A stretch of DNA of 64,000 nt from Tessaracoccus coleopterorum (GCF_011174705.1 NZ_JAANIJ010000001.1:1550001-1614000), one strand, 5' to 3'. Positions 49,985-62,004 are shown, counted from the first letter of the stretch. Numbers and translations: made by a program. Notes: generated from the sequence alone by a model not told the origin.

Positions 49985-50085
49985 GGACGGCGGGGGCAGG
50001 ACCGCGGACGGCGGGGGACGGCGGGGGCGGACGGCGGGGGACGGCGGAGGGGACCGCGGGGGACCGCGGACGGCGGGGCTACAGT
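49985..50085. repeat. G-rich degenerate tandem repeat (CGGCGGGGGA type)
   Basis: About 100 bases of near-repeats of GGACGGCGGGGGA and GGACCGCGGGGGA, directly before the MFS start. Runs of four or five G recur every 8-14 bases, so one strand could form G-quadruplexes. Copy number may be unreliable given the homopolymer errors elsewhere. Confidence 0.75.
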
Positions 50086-50092
50086 GGGGCCG

Positions 50093-51270
50093 GTGCAGGC
50101 AGCAACCAGGCGACAGATACCGGGCGAGATCTGGGTTCTCGTCGCCGCCGCCTTCCTGATCGCGCTGGGCTACGGCCTCGTCGCACCGATCCTGCCGCAG
50201 TTCGCCCGCTCCTTCGACGTCGGCGTCGTTCTCGCCTCCGCCATCGTGACCGTGTTCGCGCTCGTGCGGCTCCTCTTCGCCCCGGTGGCGGCGCCCTGGT
50301 CGCCAAGTTCGGCGAACGACGCATCTACCTCATCGGCCTCATGATCGTGGCCATCTCCAGCGCCCTCTGCGGGCTCGCCCCGGGTTACTGGTCGCTGCTG
50401 TTCTTCCGCGGCCTCGGCGGCATCGGATCGGTGATGTTCACCGTCTCCTCGATGGGCCTGCTCGTCAGGCTCTCTCCCCGGCGCAGCGCGGCCACACCTC
50501 ATCCCTCTACGGCACCGCGTTCCTGCTCGGCAACATCTTCGGACCCATCCTCGGCTCGCTCCTGTCCGGATTCGGCATGCGGGTGCCGTTCTTCATCTAC
50601 GCGGCCGCCGTGACCGTCGCCGTCGCGGTGGTGGCGATCTTCCTCCGCGGAGGCGCGGGCGGCCGCCCGCTTGACGACGTCATCCAGGAGCGGATGACGC
50701 TGAAGGAGGCGCTCGGGCTGCCCTACTACCGTGCCCTGCTCTACACGGGCTTCGCCCACGGCTGGTCGAACTTCGGCGTCCGGATCGCCCTCCTGCCCCT
50801 GATGGCCGCCGCGATCCCGGCGATCGGCGAGGCCGCCGCGGGCATCGCACTGACCCTGTTCGCCCTCGGCAACGCCGTCACCCAGCAGGCCACCGGCCGC
50901 CTGATCGACAAGCGCGGCCGTCGCCCTTCCTCATCCTCGGCCTCGGCATCTCCGCCATCGCCACCTTCCCGTTCGGCTGGCTCGACACCCTTCCCTGGTT
51001 CCTGGGCTCGCCACCCTCGCCGGCGCGGGTGCCGCATTCATCGCGCCCGCCTCCCAGGCGCTGCTCGCCGACCTGATCGGCTCCAACCGCAACGGCGGCC
51101 AGGCGCTCTCGACCTACTCGATGGCCACCGATCTGGGCTCCATCGCAGGCACGATGCTGGCGGGCATCATCGCCCAACTGATCGGGTTCGGCTGGGCATT
51201 CGCCGTCACCGGCGTCGTGATGGCCACGGCGATGGTTCCCTGGTTCCTCGTGAAGCGGCGCACGGCCTGA
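50093..51270 (+). CDS. Major facilitator superfamily (MFS) transporter
   Basis: About 393 residues, 12 membrane spans. The N-terminal half has WVLVAAAFLIALGYGLVAPI and, after a break near 50300, the MFS loop-2 motif in the KFGERRIYLIG region. Then come SLLFFRGLGGIGSVMFTVSS and GTAFLLGNIFGPILGSLLSG, and in the second half GRLIDKRGRRP and AAFIAPASQALLADLIG. It resembles drug/proton antiporters of the DHA1 group; the substrate is unknown. The GTG start at 50093 directly follows the G-rich repeat. Breaks near 50300, 50490, 50930 and 51010. Confidence 0.87.
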
Positions 51271-51283
51271 GCAAGAATGGGGG

Positions 51284-52790
51284 ATGCCGCGACGCGCCCT
51301 CCCCTCCCTCGTCACGGCACTGCTGGGCCTCACTGTGCTGGCCTGGTCACTCTGGACGCCGATCGCGTTCGACCCGTGGTGGCCGTGGCCGTACGCGGCG
51401 GAGGGCTCGCCGACCGGACGCGTGGCCGCAGTCTGGGCCGACATCCTGCAGCCAGCCACCGCATACCTTGCTGTGATCGGCCTCGTGGTGACCATGTTCC
51501 GTTGCCGGTGGCGCGACCTCGCGGCGTCGATGCTGTTGGCATCCCTTCTGACCCTCTCGCTCGTGACCGTCCTGAAGGTGACGATCGGCCGTGCCCGGCC
51601 GACGACGCCGTGGCTCGGTGCCCTCGGCGAGAATGCCTCCTTTCCCTCCGGGCATGCATCCGCGGCAGCCGCACTTGCGATCGCCGTCACACAGGCGACG
51701 TGGGCGCTGACCAGACGTCGCAGGCCGACCGTGGTGGCCGCGGTCGTGGGCACGGCCGTGGCGGTGCTGGTCGCGGTCGGAAGGCTGGTGCTCGGCGTCC
51801 ACCATGTCAGCGACGTGCTCGCCGGCGCCTTGGTGGCCGCCTTCTGTGCCGCCCTGGCCGCGGCCCTGACCGGCGCCTGGCGCACGCTCACGCCGTCGGG
51901 GCGGCCGGGAAGCGTCTACGTGGTGTGGCACCCGCACCGCGTGCGGGCCAGGCCGGAGTGCGGGCCGCCTGGATCGCGAGGCGGCGCGGCGCGGTTGCCC
52001 CGCACCTGTGTGGCTGGCCACCGAGCGCGACGGGCACGGGGTCGAGCAGGCCCATGCCGCGGTCGATGCGGGCGCCGACCTGGTGCTCTCCCTCGGCGGC
52101 GACGGCACCATCCGGCAGGTGCTGAGCGCGGTGGAGGGCAGGGCCGCTGTCGGGGTGCTCCCGGCAGGCAGCGGCAACCTGCTCGCCAAGAACCTGCGCA
52201 TCCCGCTCGACATCGGGCGCGCCATGGACCTGGCCCTCGACTCGCCGGCCACCCCGCTCGACCTGCTGCTGATCGAGGCCGACGGCGCGGCCCCCACCGT
52301 GGCGGCCGTCATGGTGGGCGCAGGCGCGGACGCCGCCGTGCTGGCCGACACGTCCGAGCGTGGCAAGCGGCTGGTCGGGCCCCTGGCATACATCTCCGCC
52401 GGCCTGCGGCACATCGTCGCGACGCCGGTGGCCGCGGAGGTCATCGTCGGCGGCGAGGTGATCTCAGTCGACACGTCGCTCGTGACGGTGGGCAACGTCG
52501 GGTCGCTCCACCCGGGGGTCGCCCTCATGCCCGCCGCCGACCCCGCCGACGGCAGGCTCGAGGTGCTCGTCGCCTCCCCGGAGGGCGCCGTCGACGTGCT
52601 GCGGATGATCCTCGGCGTGCTGGCCGGACGCGACCGGATCGACGACGTTGTGCGGCTCTCGGGCGTCGAGGTGACGGCCCGCTTTGAGCGACCCGTCGCG
52701 TTCCATGTCGACGGCGATGTGGTGGGCGACGTCACCGTCGTCAGGGCGACGGTGCTTCCGGGCGCCGCGCGGGTCGTCCGACCGGGCTAG
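51284..52790 (+). CDS. PAP2 phosphatase / diacylglycerol kinase-like fusion
   Basis: The N-terminal half is a membrane PAP2 phosphatase with all three motifs: KVTIGRARP, PSGHASAA and GRLVLGVHHVSD. Without a stop codon in the same frame it runs into a diacylglycerol/sphingosine kinase catalytic domain starting VYVVWHPHRV and containing LSLGGDGTIRQVLS, LPAGSGNLLAKNL and FHVDGDVVGD. Breaks near 51895 and 52000 fall in the linker, so a two-gene arrangement cannot be excluded. About 500 residues. Such fusions occur in actinobacteria and would both remove phosphate from and phosphorylate membrane lipids. It lies 13 bases after the MFS gene, so probably cotranscribed. Confidence 0.75.
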
Positions 52791-52818
52791 TGTTCGACGA
52801 CGACGTCAGCCGGCGGCC

Positions 52819-55317
52819 TCAGGAGCCGGCCGCCCTCACGAGCCGGTAGCGTCCACCTGCGACGGTTCGGTATGTGGCCGCCTCGACGCCGAGTTGGTGC
52901 GGAGCGACGACGGCACCGTCCGACCCGGAAAGGGCGTAGCCGTCGATGCCCGGGTAGCTGAGGGTCAGGTCGTTCCCGCTGCCAGAGGCGATCGCCGCGC
53001 TGACCAGGGCACCCCCTTCCCAGAGGAGGTCGATCTCGAAGTTGCCGCGGGCCCGCAGCCCCGAGACGCGTCCTTCCGCCCACGCCTCAGGTAGCGCCGG
53101 CAGCAGCCGCACGCGCCCGAGGTGGCTCTGCAACAGCATCTCGGCCATGCCTGCGGTGAGGCCGAAGTTGGCCTCCACCTGCATCAGCGGGATCTCATCG
53201 TGATCGTCGCCCTGCCCGTGCCCGGCCAGCAGGTTGTCCATGATGCCCGCGATACCCCTCGGCGGGCCGACCAGCCTCGTCAGCGCCAGGTGCGCCATCT
53301 CCGCGTCCAGGGCCCGGGCCCACAGGCTGAGGCGATGCGCCTTGCCCCACCCGGTGGTGGCGAAGCCGCGCTGCTCCAACGACACCTTCGCGGCCGCCAG
53401 CACGTCCTCCTGGCCCGGCGTGATGAGGGTGCCTGGGAACAGGCCCACGAGGTGCGACAGGTGGCGGTGCGGGAGCGGCCGGTAGCCGGCATTCCAGTTG
53501 GGGATGTCCGTCTCGGGCAGGTCACCCGCCTGCGCCCGGCCGAAGGTGGTCTCCTCGTACCATTCCCTGATCTGGCCCGACCCGCCGATCTGCACGGGAT
53601 CGAGCCGCCCCGGGCGTCGGCCCACCGAGCGACCAGATCGTCGTCAACCCCCAGCTCCCTGGCAGAGCCGATCGCGTCGCCGAACAACTCCCACACGAGC
53701 GACTGGTCGTAGGTGGAGCCGTTGACGGTGGGCCCTGCTCCGCGGAGACCGACGGCGTCACGACGAGCCGGTCCTGGTAGGGGCTCCACCAGAGGTAGGT
53801 GAGCCAGAAGTTCGCGAGCTCGCGCTGCATCGGATAGATCCGGTCCCGCAGGAGCTCGCCGTCCTGCGTGAACTTGTGGTATTCGCCGACATTCTGCAGC
53901 GCCCACGTGGAGCCGCCGATGTTCCAGCCGAACTCCTGCACGCCGTAGGGCGCCGTCAGGCCGAAGATGTTGTTGACGGTGTGCACGAGGAAGCCGTTCT
54001 CCTCGCCCGGCCCGCTCGGCACGGCGGACGTTGCACCCGCCGTCACCCGTCCGGGCACCCGGAGCGACTCCATCCACTCGATGAACGGTTCCGCCGTCTC
54101 GGCAAGGTTCGTCACGAGGTTGGGCCAGTAGTTCATCTGGACGTTGATGTTGAAGTGGTAGTCGGCGTTCCAGAACTGCGAGGCGTCTCCGATCAGCCAC
54201 GCGCCGTTCAGGTTCGACGGCAGAGTGCCGGGTCGCGAGGTGGCGATGCTGAGGTAGCGGCCGAACTGGAACGCGAGCGCCTCGAGAGCCGGGTCCACCT
54301 CCCCGCCCGGTAGCGGGAGAGCCATTCATCGGTCGGGATGTCGACAGCTTCGCCGAGGTCCAGGTCGACGCGCGAGTAAAGGCCGTTGTGGTCGGCCACA
54401 TGGGTGGCCCGCACCGCGTCGTAGCCCTTCGCGGCCGCGGCCCTCACCCGGCCCACCACCCGCGGTGCGGATCCTCCCCGCGGTAGGTGGGGTGGTCATT
54501 GGCGTAGTCGGTGCCGGTGGAGAGGAAGAGCGTGACGCTGTCGGCTGCCGCGACCCGGATGCCGGTGGAGTCGGTGGTGACCTCACCGCCGTCGACGACC
54601 ACCCGACCTGCGCCTCGTAGCGGAGCTGGTTGTCCGCGAGCTCACCCGACAGCGTGACGGTGGAACCGTCGGCCACCACCACCGCACCGGCCTGCGCGCC
54701 GGTGAGCGTGATGTGGACGGACACGGCGCCGGGCGCGTCGGTCGACAGGCGCGCGGCGAGCACGTTGTCCGGGTGGCTGGTGAACATCTCCCGGGTGTGG
54801 GAGACGCCGTCGCTGCGGTAGGAGACGGTCGCGACGCCGGTGTCGATCGCCAACTCGCGCACGTAGTCGGACACGCCGGTGAGCGGCTGCCGCCAGAAGT
54901 CGAGCCGGAGGTCGCCGAGGTCCTGGTACATCCCCATGCCGTCGCGCCACGCGGCGGGATCGATGATCTCGTGGACGAGGTGTCCGCTCGACTCCTCGAA
55001 CGGCATGCCGAACACATGCGTCGACTTGTCGTCCAACCTCCCCGCGAACTCCTCGATCGTCGCCCGGGTGACGGGGATGGTGCGGTTGCCCCGTTGTAAT
55101 CGGGGCGCGACCTTCCCGGCCCGCCGCTCCAGAGTGTCTTGTCGTTGAGGTGGATCCGGTCGCGGGTGAGGCCACCGAAGACCATGGCTCCGAGGTGGCC
55201 GTTGCCGAGCGGCAGGACGGTGGACTGCCAGCGGTGCCCGTCCGTGTCGACGGGGGCGGGTTCGTCGAACCAGACCCGGTGCGACGGGGCGACTCCCGCG
55301 GGGCGCGTTCCTGCCAT
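52819..55317 (-). CDS. GH95 glycoside hydrolase (alpha-L-fucosidase/galactosidase family)
   Basis: About 832 residues. N-terminal domain: WFDEPAP, LPLGNGHLGAMVFGGL, RIHLNDKTLWSGGP. Catalytic (alpha/alpha)6 part: ATSRPGTLPSNLNGAWL, FWNADYHFNINVQMNYWP (with the paired Asn of the active site), WNIGGSTWALQNVGEYHKFT, HRHLSHLVGLFPGTLI and HRLSLWARALDAEMAHLAL. The usual QIDxNFG signature reads QVEANFG, with Asp changed to Glu. No signal peptide, so cytoplasmic. AAGGAG precedes the ATG. No transporter or regulator is adjacent. Frame breaks near 55095, 54600, 54460, 54310, 53740 and 53610. Confidence 0.88.
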
Positions 55318-55398
55318 GGAGGCTCCTTGGATGATCGACTCTGATCCCGGTTGACGGCCGGCGCCGGACGGCGACCCCTCCGTGGGGCCGCCCGCAGC

Positions 55399-55564
55399 CT
55401 AGTGTCCCGTGTCAGATATTCGCTGCGCTATGCGGCCCTCCGCTGGCGCCTCGCGGCGTTCTCCTCGCTCGACGAACGGCAAGGTGCGACTCCGGTCGTC
55501 GGCCTTGCGATGCATCCACCGGCGAGCCACCTATCATCAACTAACCTCTGACACGAAACACTAG
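55399..55564. mobile_element. MITE-like element with 18-bp terminal inverted repeats
   Basis: The ends CTAGTGTCCCGTGTCAGA and, on the other strand, CTAGTGTTTCGTGTCAGA are 16 of 18 identical; both begin CTAG, a possible target duplication. The 166-base element has no convincing gene. Its right end supplies the TAG stop of the prephenate dehydratase gene. Confidence 0.65.
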
Positions 55565-56461
55565 CGGGACAGCCCGTTGACCCAGGCCCGCGCCGCGTCG
55601 AACTCGGAGTCACTGAAACCGACCCCGATCTCCGGGCGTCTGCCGTTGGCCCGCGGGTACGAGCCGAGGAAGTACACCTGCGGGCACACCCGGTGCAGCC
55701 CCTCGAGCGCCTCGGCGACGCGCTTGTCGCGCAGGTGCCCCTCGCAGTCGATGGAGAAGCAGTAGGAACCGAGCGTCGTCTTGGTCGGGCGCGACTCGAT
55801 GCGGCTCAGGTTCACGCCACGCACCGCGAACTGCTCCAGGATCTCCAGCAGGGCACCGGCGTGGTCCTGCCGCATGAACGCGACCAGCGTCGTCTTGTCC
55901 GCGCCGGTCGGGTCGGGGATCCGGCCCGCGGGCCAACCTGGACGAAGCGGGTCACCGCGCCGGGTTGTCCTCGATCTGGTACGCCAGTTCCGTGAGGCCG
56001 TACATCCGCCCGGCCACCTGCGCGCAGACGGCGGCGTCGTAGCGGGAGTCGGGGCGGGCGACCTCTGCCGCGGCTCCCGCCGTCGACCCGGCCTCGGTGA
56101 CGACCGCGTCCGGCAGGTTCGTCGCGAGCCATTCGCGGCACTGCGCAGCGGCATGCCCATGCGTCAGCACCTGGCGCACGTCCGCCATCCCGGTGCCCTC
56201 CCGCACGTACAGGCCGAACTCGACGGGGATCACGATCTCGCCCTTGATGGCGAGCGGGGCACCCGCGATCAACTCGTCGAGCGTGGCGGACACGCCGCCC
56301 TCGACCGAGTTCTCGATGGGGACGACCGCCCGCGTCACGGCACCCTCGCGGACGGCGTCGAGCGCCTCGCGGACCGAAGGGAAGGCGACCGCCTCCTCCT
56401 CCGTCACGGTGCGGAGGGCCTGATGGGTGAACGTCCCCGCGGGACCGAAGTATCCGAGCAC
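55561..56461 (-). CDS. pheA: Prephenate dehydratase
   Basis: It converts prephenate to phenylpyruvate in phenylalanine synthesis. About 300 residues. The catalytic domain starts VLGYFGPAGTFTHQALRT and contains VPIENSVEGGVSATLDEL, GLYVREGTGMADVRQVLTHG and the catalytic TRF triad in VTRFVQVG. The C-terminal ACT domain has VAFMRQDHAGALLEILEQF, NLSRIESRPTK (the ESRP phenylalanine-binding motif) and GSYCFSIDCEG. A break near 55935. The GTG at 56461 gives the usual start. The stop TAG lies in the end of the MITE-like element, so the last residues (WVNGLSR) may have been set by that insertion. Confidence 0.93.
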
Positions 56462-56564
56462 GTTGCCTAGTCTGGCAGGCGCCGACCCGTCCGCGCGTCG
56501 CGGTCCGTCCGGCCGGGCCACCGGATCCTGTCCTCTGGCCTGAGCGCCGACTACCCTTGCGGGC

Positions 56565-57840
56565 GTGAAGCCAATGATCGTGCGGCTGGCCGCCGCCGCC
56601 ACCGCAGGGGCAATGCTCTGCGCGGGCGGCATGGTGCCCGCGCGAGGCGACGATGTGCGCCACCTGATCCAGGAGAACTGCACCGCCTACCAGGCCACCC
56701 CGTCGAGTGAGCTCACCAACGCCTGGCAGTTGCAGCGGCTCGGCATGGAATCGGTGTGGCGGCTCGCCACGGGCAGCGGGATCCGGATCGCCGTGATCGA
56801 CACCGGCGTCTCGACGCTCGGTTCCCCCTACCTCGCCGACAAGGACCGTTTCGTCGTGCGCGACATGATCCCGCCACGGTGCGGCCGAGCGACGACGGCA
56901 GCATCGACTGCCTGCACGGCACGATCGTCACGTCGATCCTGGCCGCGGGTCGCGGCTCCGACGGATCGGCGCTGGCCAGCGCGACCAACTTCTCCGGGAT
57001 CGCCCCCGACGCCACCGTCTACGCCTACCGGACGCTGCTCTCCTCGGAGCAGCAGCCGGGGCAGGAGAGCGACGAGAACCTCCGCTACACGATCGACGCG
57101 GTGCGTCAGGCCACCGCCGACGGGGTCGACATCATCAACCTGTCGCAGGTGACGTTCGGTGACGCACTGCTGCCCGACTTCCAGGCGGCCATCGAGGACG
57201 CCATCGACGCGGGCATCGTCGTGGTGGCAGCCGCGGGCAACGCGGGGCAGGCCCAGCAGGGCGTCCCTACCCCGCCGCCTTCCCGGGGTGATCGGCGTCG
57301 GCATCTCCAACCAGCAGGATGCGGGCGACCCGGCCACCTACCCCAGCCACGACATCACGGTCGGCGCACCGGGGCGTTCGCTGGTGGCGCTGCGCCCGTC
57401 GAAGGACGGGCCGCAGGCGACGCTGGAGAATCAGGCCTACCTCACCGACGCCACAGGCACCTCATACGCGGCGCCCGTCGTGACGGGCATCGTCGCCCTG
57501 CTGCTGCAGTACGAGCGCGACGTGCACGACCGGCGACTGACCCCGGCCGAGGTGAAGCGGCGGCTGATCGCCACCGCCGACCGCCCCGCCGTCCCGCTCC
57601 CCGACTCCTACCTCGGCTACGGCATCGTCAACCCGATGCGGGCCCTGACCGACACCACGTCCGAGACAGCGACCTCCGCGACCGCGACCCCAGCACCGAC
57701 GCGGAGGTCGTCATCAAGGGCCCGAGCGCACCCCGGTGATCTCGATGGTCGCGCTCGGGTTCGGGATCGCGGCCATCGTCGCGGTGCTGCTCGGCGTCGT
57801 CGCGGCGATCGCGATCCCCGCGGCCCGCCGCAAACGGTAG
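56565..57840 (+). CDS. mycP: Type VII secretion-associated subtilisin-like protease (mycosin)
   Basis: About 424 residues. Signal peptide VRLAAAATAGAMLCAGG, then the S8 catalytic triad: Asp in IAVIDTGVST, His in DCLHGTIVTSIL, Ser in GTSYAAPVVTG. The oxyanion Asn is in AAAGNAGQA. A C-terminal membrane span (VALGFGIAAIVAVLLGVVAA) followed by ARRKR anchors it with the protease outside. Mycosins process ESX substrates and stabilise the secretion complex. GTG start at 56565; an ATG three codons later is possible. Frame breaks near 56875, 57270, 57685 and 57740. Convergent with eccC. Confidence 0.92.
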
Positions 57841-57859
57841 GCCGGAGACCGGGACAGGC

Positions 57860-60800
57860 CTAGGGCTGCTCGGCCCCGGGCAGGTGCGCGGTCTGGATGA
57901 GGCCCTTGAACCCGCGGGTGATCAGCGTGCCGCGGCCGGGTGGCATCGGTGAGCCCTTCACATCCCCGTAGAGGGCGCCCTCCTCCTTGTTGCCGCTCAT
58001 CACGAGCGCCGGGTTGACGGCGTCCTTCATCCGGCTGATCAGCTGGTCACCGAAGATCGCCCGGCTCGCGCCGCCGAAGGCCCTCGTCATGATGATGTGC
58101 AGGCCGATGTCGCCCGCCTGGTTGATGAGGTCGGCGAACGGGGCCATCGGGTTGCCCGACGGCGTCGCCACCAACTCGTAGTCGTCGACGATCACGAACA
58201 CCTCGGAGCCCGTCCACCACGACCGGTCGCGCAGCTGCTGCTGGGTCACGTCGGGCCCGGAAGGCGGGCGCGGACGGCCTCGGCCGTCTGCTGCAGCATC
58301 GGGGTCGCCGCCGCCGCGGACGGGTAGTAGCCGATCAGGTGCTCCGTCTCGACCTCACCGAGCAGCGAGCGCCGGTAGTCGACGATGATGATCTTGGCTT
58401 CCTTCGGCGTGAACCTGGTCGTGATGCCCTTCAGGAACATCCGCAGCAGGTTCGACTTGCCCGACTCGGGGCGCCGAACGCGACGAAGTGCGGTTCGCTC
58501 ATCGTCTCGAGGTACACGGGCGCCAGCTCGAGCTCGTCGACGGCGTACGGGATCCGCTTGTCCGGGGCGTGCCCGATCGCGGGCAGCGAGGCGAATCCGA
58601 GGTTCTCCGGCAGGAGGCGGACCTCCGCGGCCCGCGGGCCCTTCCAGGCCGCGTTTACCGCCGTCATGAACCCGCGCTGCCCCGCGCTGACGTCGGTGGC
58701 GTCCTCCACCCCGTCGATGCGGGCAGGCCGATCATCGTGTGCAGGCCGCCCGACATCAGGCCACGGCCGGGACGGGCGGCGGGGACGATGGCCTGGATCT
58801 TGCGGTCGACCTCGGAGTCGAAGGGGTCGCCGAGCTTCAGCTCGATGCGCGACTGCAGCGCGTCCTTTGTACCGGAGCGGATCTCCGACCACTTGGCGGC
58901 GGCGATCCATACGTGGATGCCGAACCCGAGGCCCCCGTTGGCGAGCGCCTGGATCTGCGGCTCGAGGGCCTCGAACTCGGTCTTCATCGTGGCCCAGCCG
59001 TCGATGACGAGGAACACGTCGGTGGGAAACCGGTCGGGCACGATGCTGCCGTCGCGGCGGCCCTGCCGGTAGGTGGTCATCGAGTCGACGCCCAGCTCCG
59101 CGAACTGGAGCTCGCGGCTGGAGCGCAGCGACGTGATCTCCGCGACTGTGCGCCGCACGCGGTCGACGTCGAGCCGCCCGGTGACCGAGCCGACGTGCGC
59201 GAGGTTGCGCATCGACGTCAGCGAGCCACCGCCGAAGTCGAGGCAGTAGAAGCCGACCTCCTGCGGGGTGTGCGTGAGCGACAAACCAGCGATGCCCGCG
59301 CGCAGCGCCATCGACTTGCCCGACTGGGGGCCGCCGACGACGCCGAGGTTGCCGCCGGAACCGTCGAACCGGATCCACCACGGGTCGCGCCGCTGCTGCC
59401 GGGGCCGGTCGATCAGGCCGAACGGCGCCGCGAGCGCCCCGCGGAAGGCCGGGTCGGATGCCTGCAGGCCGCGACCCTCGACCTCGGCCAGGCCGCCGAG
59501 CAGCTTGTCCATCGTCGGGGGCTCGTCGAGTGGCGGCAGCCACACCTTGTGCGACGGCCAGCCGTGCCCCTTGAGGCGACCGACGGCGATGCTCAGCAGG
59601 GTCTCATCCTCCTCCTCGCGGTCGTCGTCCTCCTTGACCTCGACCACCTCGGCGCTGCGGGCGGGCAGCACCTCGACCGCCTGCTCCGGGGAGCGACCGG
59701 CATGACGTAGTCCGCGCTGAACTCCAGCACCGGCGGGGTCCAGCCCCTCGATTCGACGACGACCTCGTCGATGGGGCGGTCCTCCGGGGCTGCCGGGGCC
59801 GACTCCCCGTGCCACGGGCCCGACACGTAGGCGGCCTTGAACCGCGTCATGCCGGTGGTGTCGAACTTGAGGTAGCCGTTGCCGGGCGGGGTGGGCAGCT
59901 CGTACGCGTCTGGCACCCCGATGACGGTGCGCGACTCGGCCGGAGAGAAGGTACGCAGCGCGATGCGGTACGACAGGAACGTGTCGAGGCCGCGCAGCTT
60001 GTTCTCCTCGAGCCGCTGCGACGCGAGCAGTTGGTGCACGGCGATGGAGCGACCCACGCGGCCGATCTGCACGAAGAGGTCGATGAACTCGGGCCGGGCG
60101 CTCAGCAGCTCGGAGAACTCGTCGACCACGATGAACAGGCTGGGCATCGGCGGGATGTCCGCGCCTGCCTGGCGGGCGTTCTCGTAATCCTCGCGGTTCT
60201 TGAAGTTGCCCGCGTCGCGCAGCACCTCCATGCGCCGGTCGAGCTCGCCGCCGATGGCATCTGCCATGCGGTCGACCAGCGACAGCTCGCCCTCGAGGTT
60301 GGTGATGACGGCGCTGACGTGCGGCAGGTGTTCGAGCCCGAGGAACGTCGCGCCGCCCTTGAAGTCGACGAGGATGAAGTTCAGCTGCTCGGTCGAGTGC
60401 GTCATGGCGAGGCCGAGCACCAGCGTGCGGAGGAACTCCGACTTACCCGATCCGGTCGCTCCGATGCAGATGCCGTGCGGGCCCATGCCGCCCTGCGCGG
60501 ACTCCTTGATGTCCAGTTCGACGGGGCTGCCGTCGTCGGCGGTGCCGAACGGGATCCGCAGGTGCTGACGCAACGGGCGGGGCGCCAGGCCTGCCGCGGG
60601 TCGAGGGTGAGGGGTCACCCACGCCGAGCATGGCCGGGTAGTCCTTGGGTGGCTCGAACACAACCTCGGCGGGGCCGTCCTCCGAGCCGAGGGTCACGTC
60701 GGGCATCCGGTACGGGGCCATGGCGCGGGCGAGCATCTCGCAGTAGACGACCGGCACCTGGTCGGGGCGGCCGAAGGGCGTCTGCGCGTGCGGGGTCTTC

Positions 60801-61892
60801 GAGGTGCGACGGTGCAGCACGATCGCATCGTCGCGCACCTCGAAGACGGCGACGCCGCTTTCGAATGTCTGCGGAAGCTCGCGCCGCCCGGTCACCTCGA
60901 TGGTGACGGCGCGGGTGCTCGGAGTGACGAACTGCTGCGAGTTGACGCCCTCGACGCCGTCGGAGACGACCACCGTCAGCGACGGCGGATTGGCGGCCGA
61001 CTGCGCTGACGTGCCCATCTGCGACAACTCACCGGCGCCGGTGGCGAACATCCGGACGGGTCCGACCCCGTCGCGCTCGGTGGGATGCTGCAGGTGTGGG
61101 AGCCACTTGACCCACTGCCACTGGTCCTGGTGCTGCCTGCTCGCCGCCACCATGAGCGACACGTCTGTGGGCGCGTGCCACGTGACGAGCTGGGCGACCA
61201 TCGAGAAGGCCACCTTCCGGCAGGCCTCCTCGTCACCCACCAGCGAGATGGCGCGGAAGCCGCGCACGTCGACGGCGAGCGGAACCGACTGGATGAGGCG
61301 GTGGGTGCGGATGAAGCGGCGCAGGGCGCCGGTGGTGAGGGGCTCGAGGTCCTCGATGGGCTGCGATTCGGGCGGCGTGATCCGCTTGGCGGACTGCTGC
61401 CGCCCAACCGAGAGTCGCAGCGATCCGAACTCCTCCGCGTCGGGGCGCCGTTCCCACATCCGCATGCCGCCGACCACGGTCCACAGGCTGTCGGGCGAGG
61501 GATGGCGGTAGGCCATGCTGGCGCGCTGCTCGTCCGCGGTCCTGGCGAAGTTGCGGCGGGTCTGGGCAAGGTAGCGAAAGTAGTCGCGGCGGTTGGCGTC
61601 GAGCTGGGCCGACTGGTCGTCGTTCTGCCTGCCCACCTGGGAGAGCATCATGCCCATCATCGACACGGCGTACAGGCCACCCACGATGCTGCCCATGAGG
61701 CCTTTGCCACCCCTGCGAACATCAGCCCCATGGCGAGGCCGCCCGCGACCATCGGGAGCATCCGCAGCAGGTTCCCGAACGGCTTCGACGCCGCCGGGGC
61801 GGGATCTCCGGGGGCGATTCGAGCAGGAGGTCGCCTCGTGGCATCGCCGGCGGGGTCACCCGCTTCGGCCGATGGAACGTGATCAGGCCCAT
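57860..61892 (-). CDS. eccC: Type VII secretion ATPase EccC (three FtsK/SpoIIIE domains)
   Basis: About 1,340 residues, the size of fused EccCa-EccCb proteins. N-terminus [20 protein letters not shown], then two membrane segments ([33 protein letters not shown]). First ATPase: [10 protein letters not shown] near 60450 with Walker [14 protein letters not shown]. Second: [10 protein letters not shown] near 59320, with a degenerate Walker B ([10 protein letters not shown]). Third: GAPESGKS near 58465, [10 protein letters not shown]. It powers export and recognises ESX substrates through the later domains. Frame breaks near 61715, 60600, 59695, 58720, 58475 and 58255. No EsxA/EsxB gene is in the window. 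Confidence 0.93.
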
Positions 61893-62004
61893 GCGCCGAT
61901 TCCCTCCGGTGAAGTTGCTCGACGCCTAACTTAACCGACGAGGCGTCCGACTCCCCGCCGTCGCAACGGCTGTGACGTGCTCCCGCGGGCGTTAGGGTAC
62001 GGGC

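Noticed and set aside
49985..50085. G-rich repeats as a CRISPR array
   Set aside because: Units are short, degenerate and directly adjacent, with no spacers and no cas genes in the window.
55351..55551. A 66-codon open frame within the MITE-like element
   Set aside because: No ribosome site and no motif; it spans the terminal repeat and reads as chance coding in high-GC DNA.
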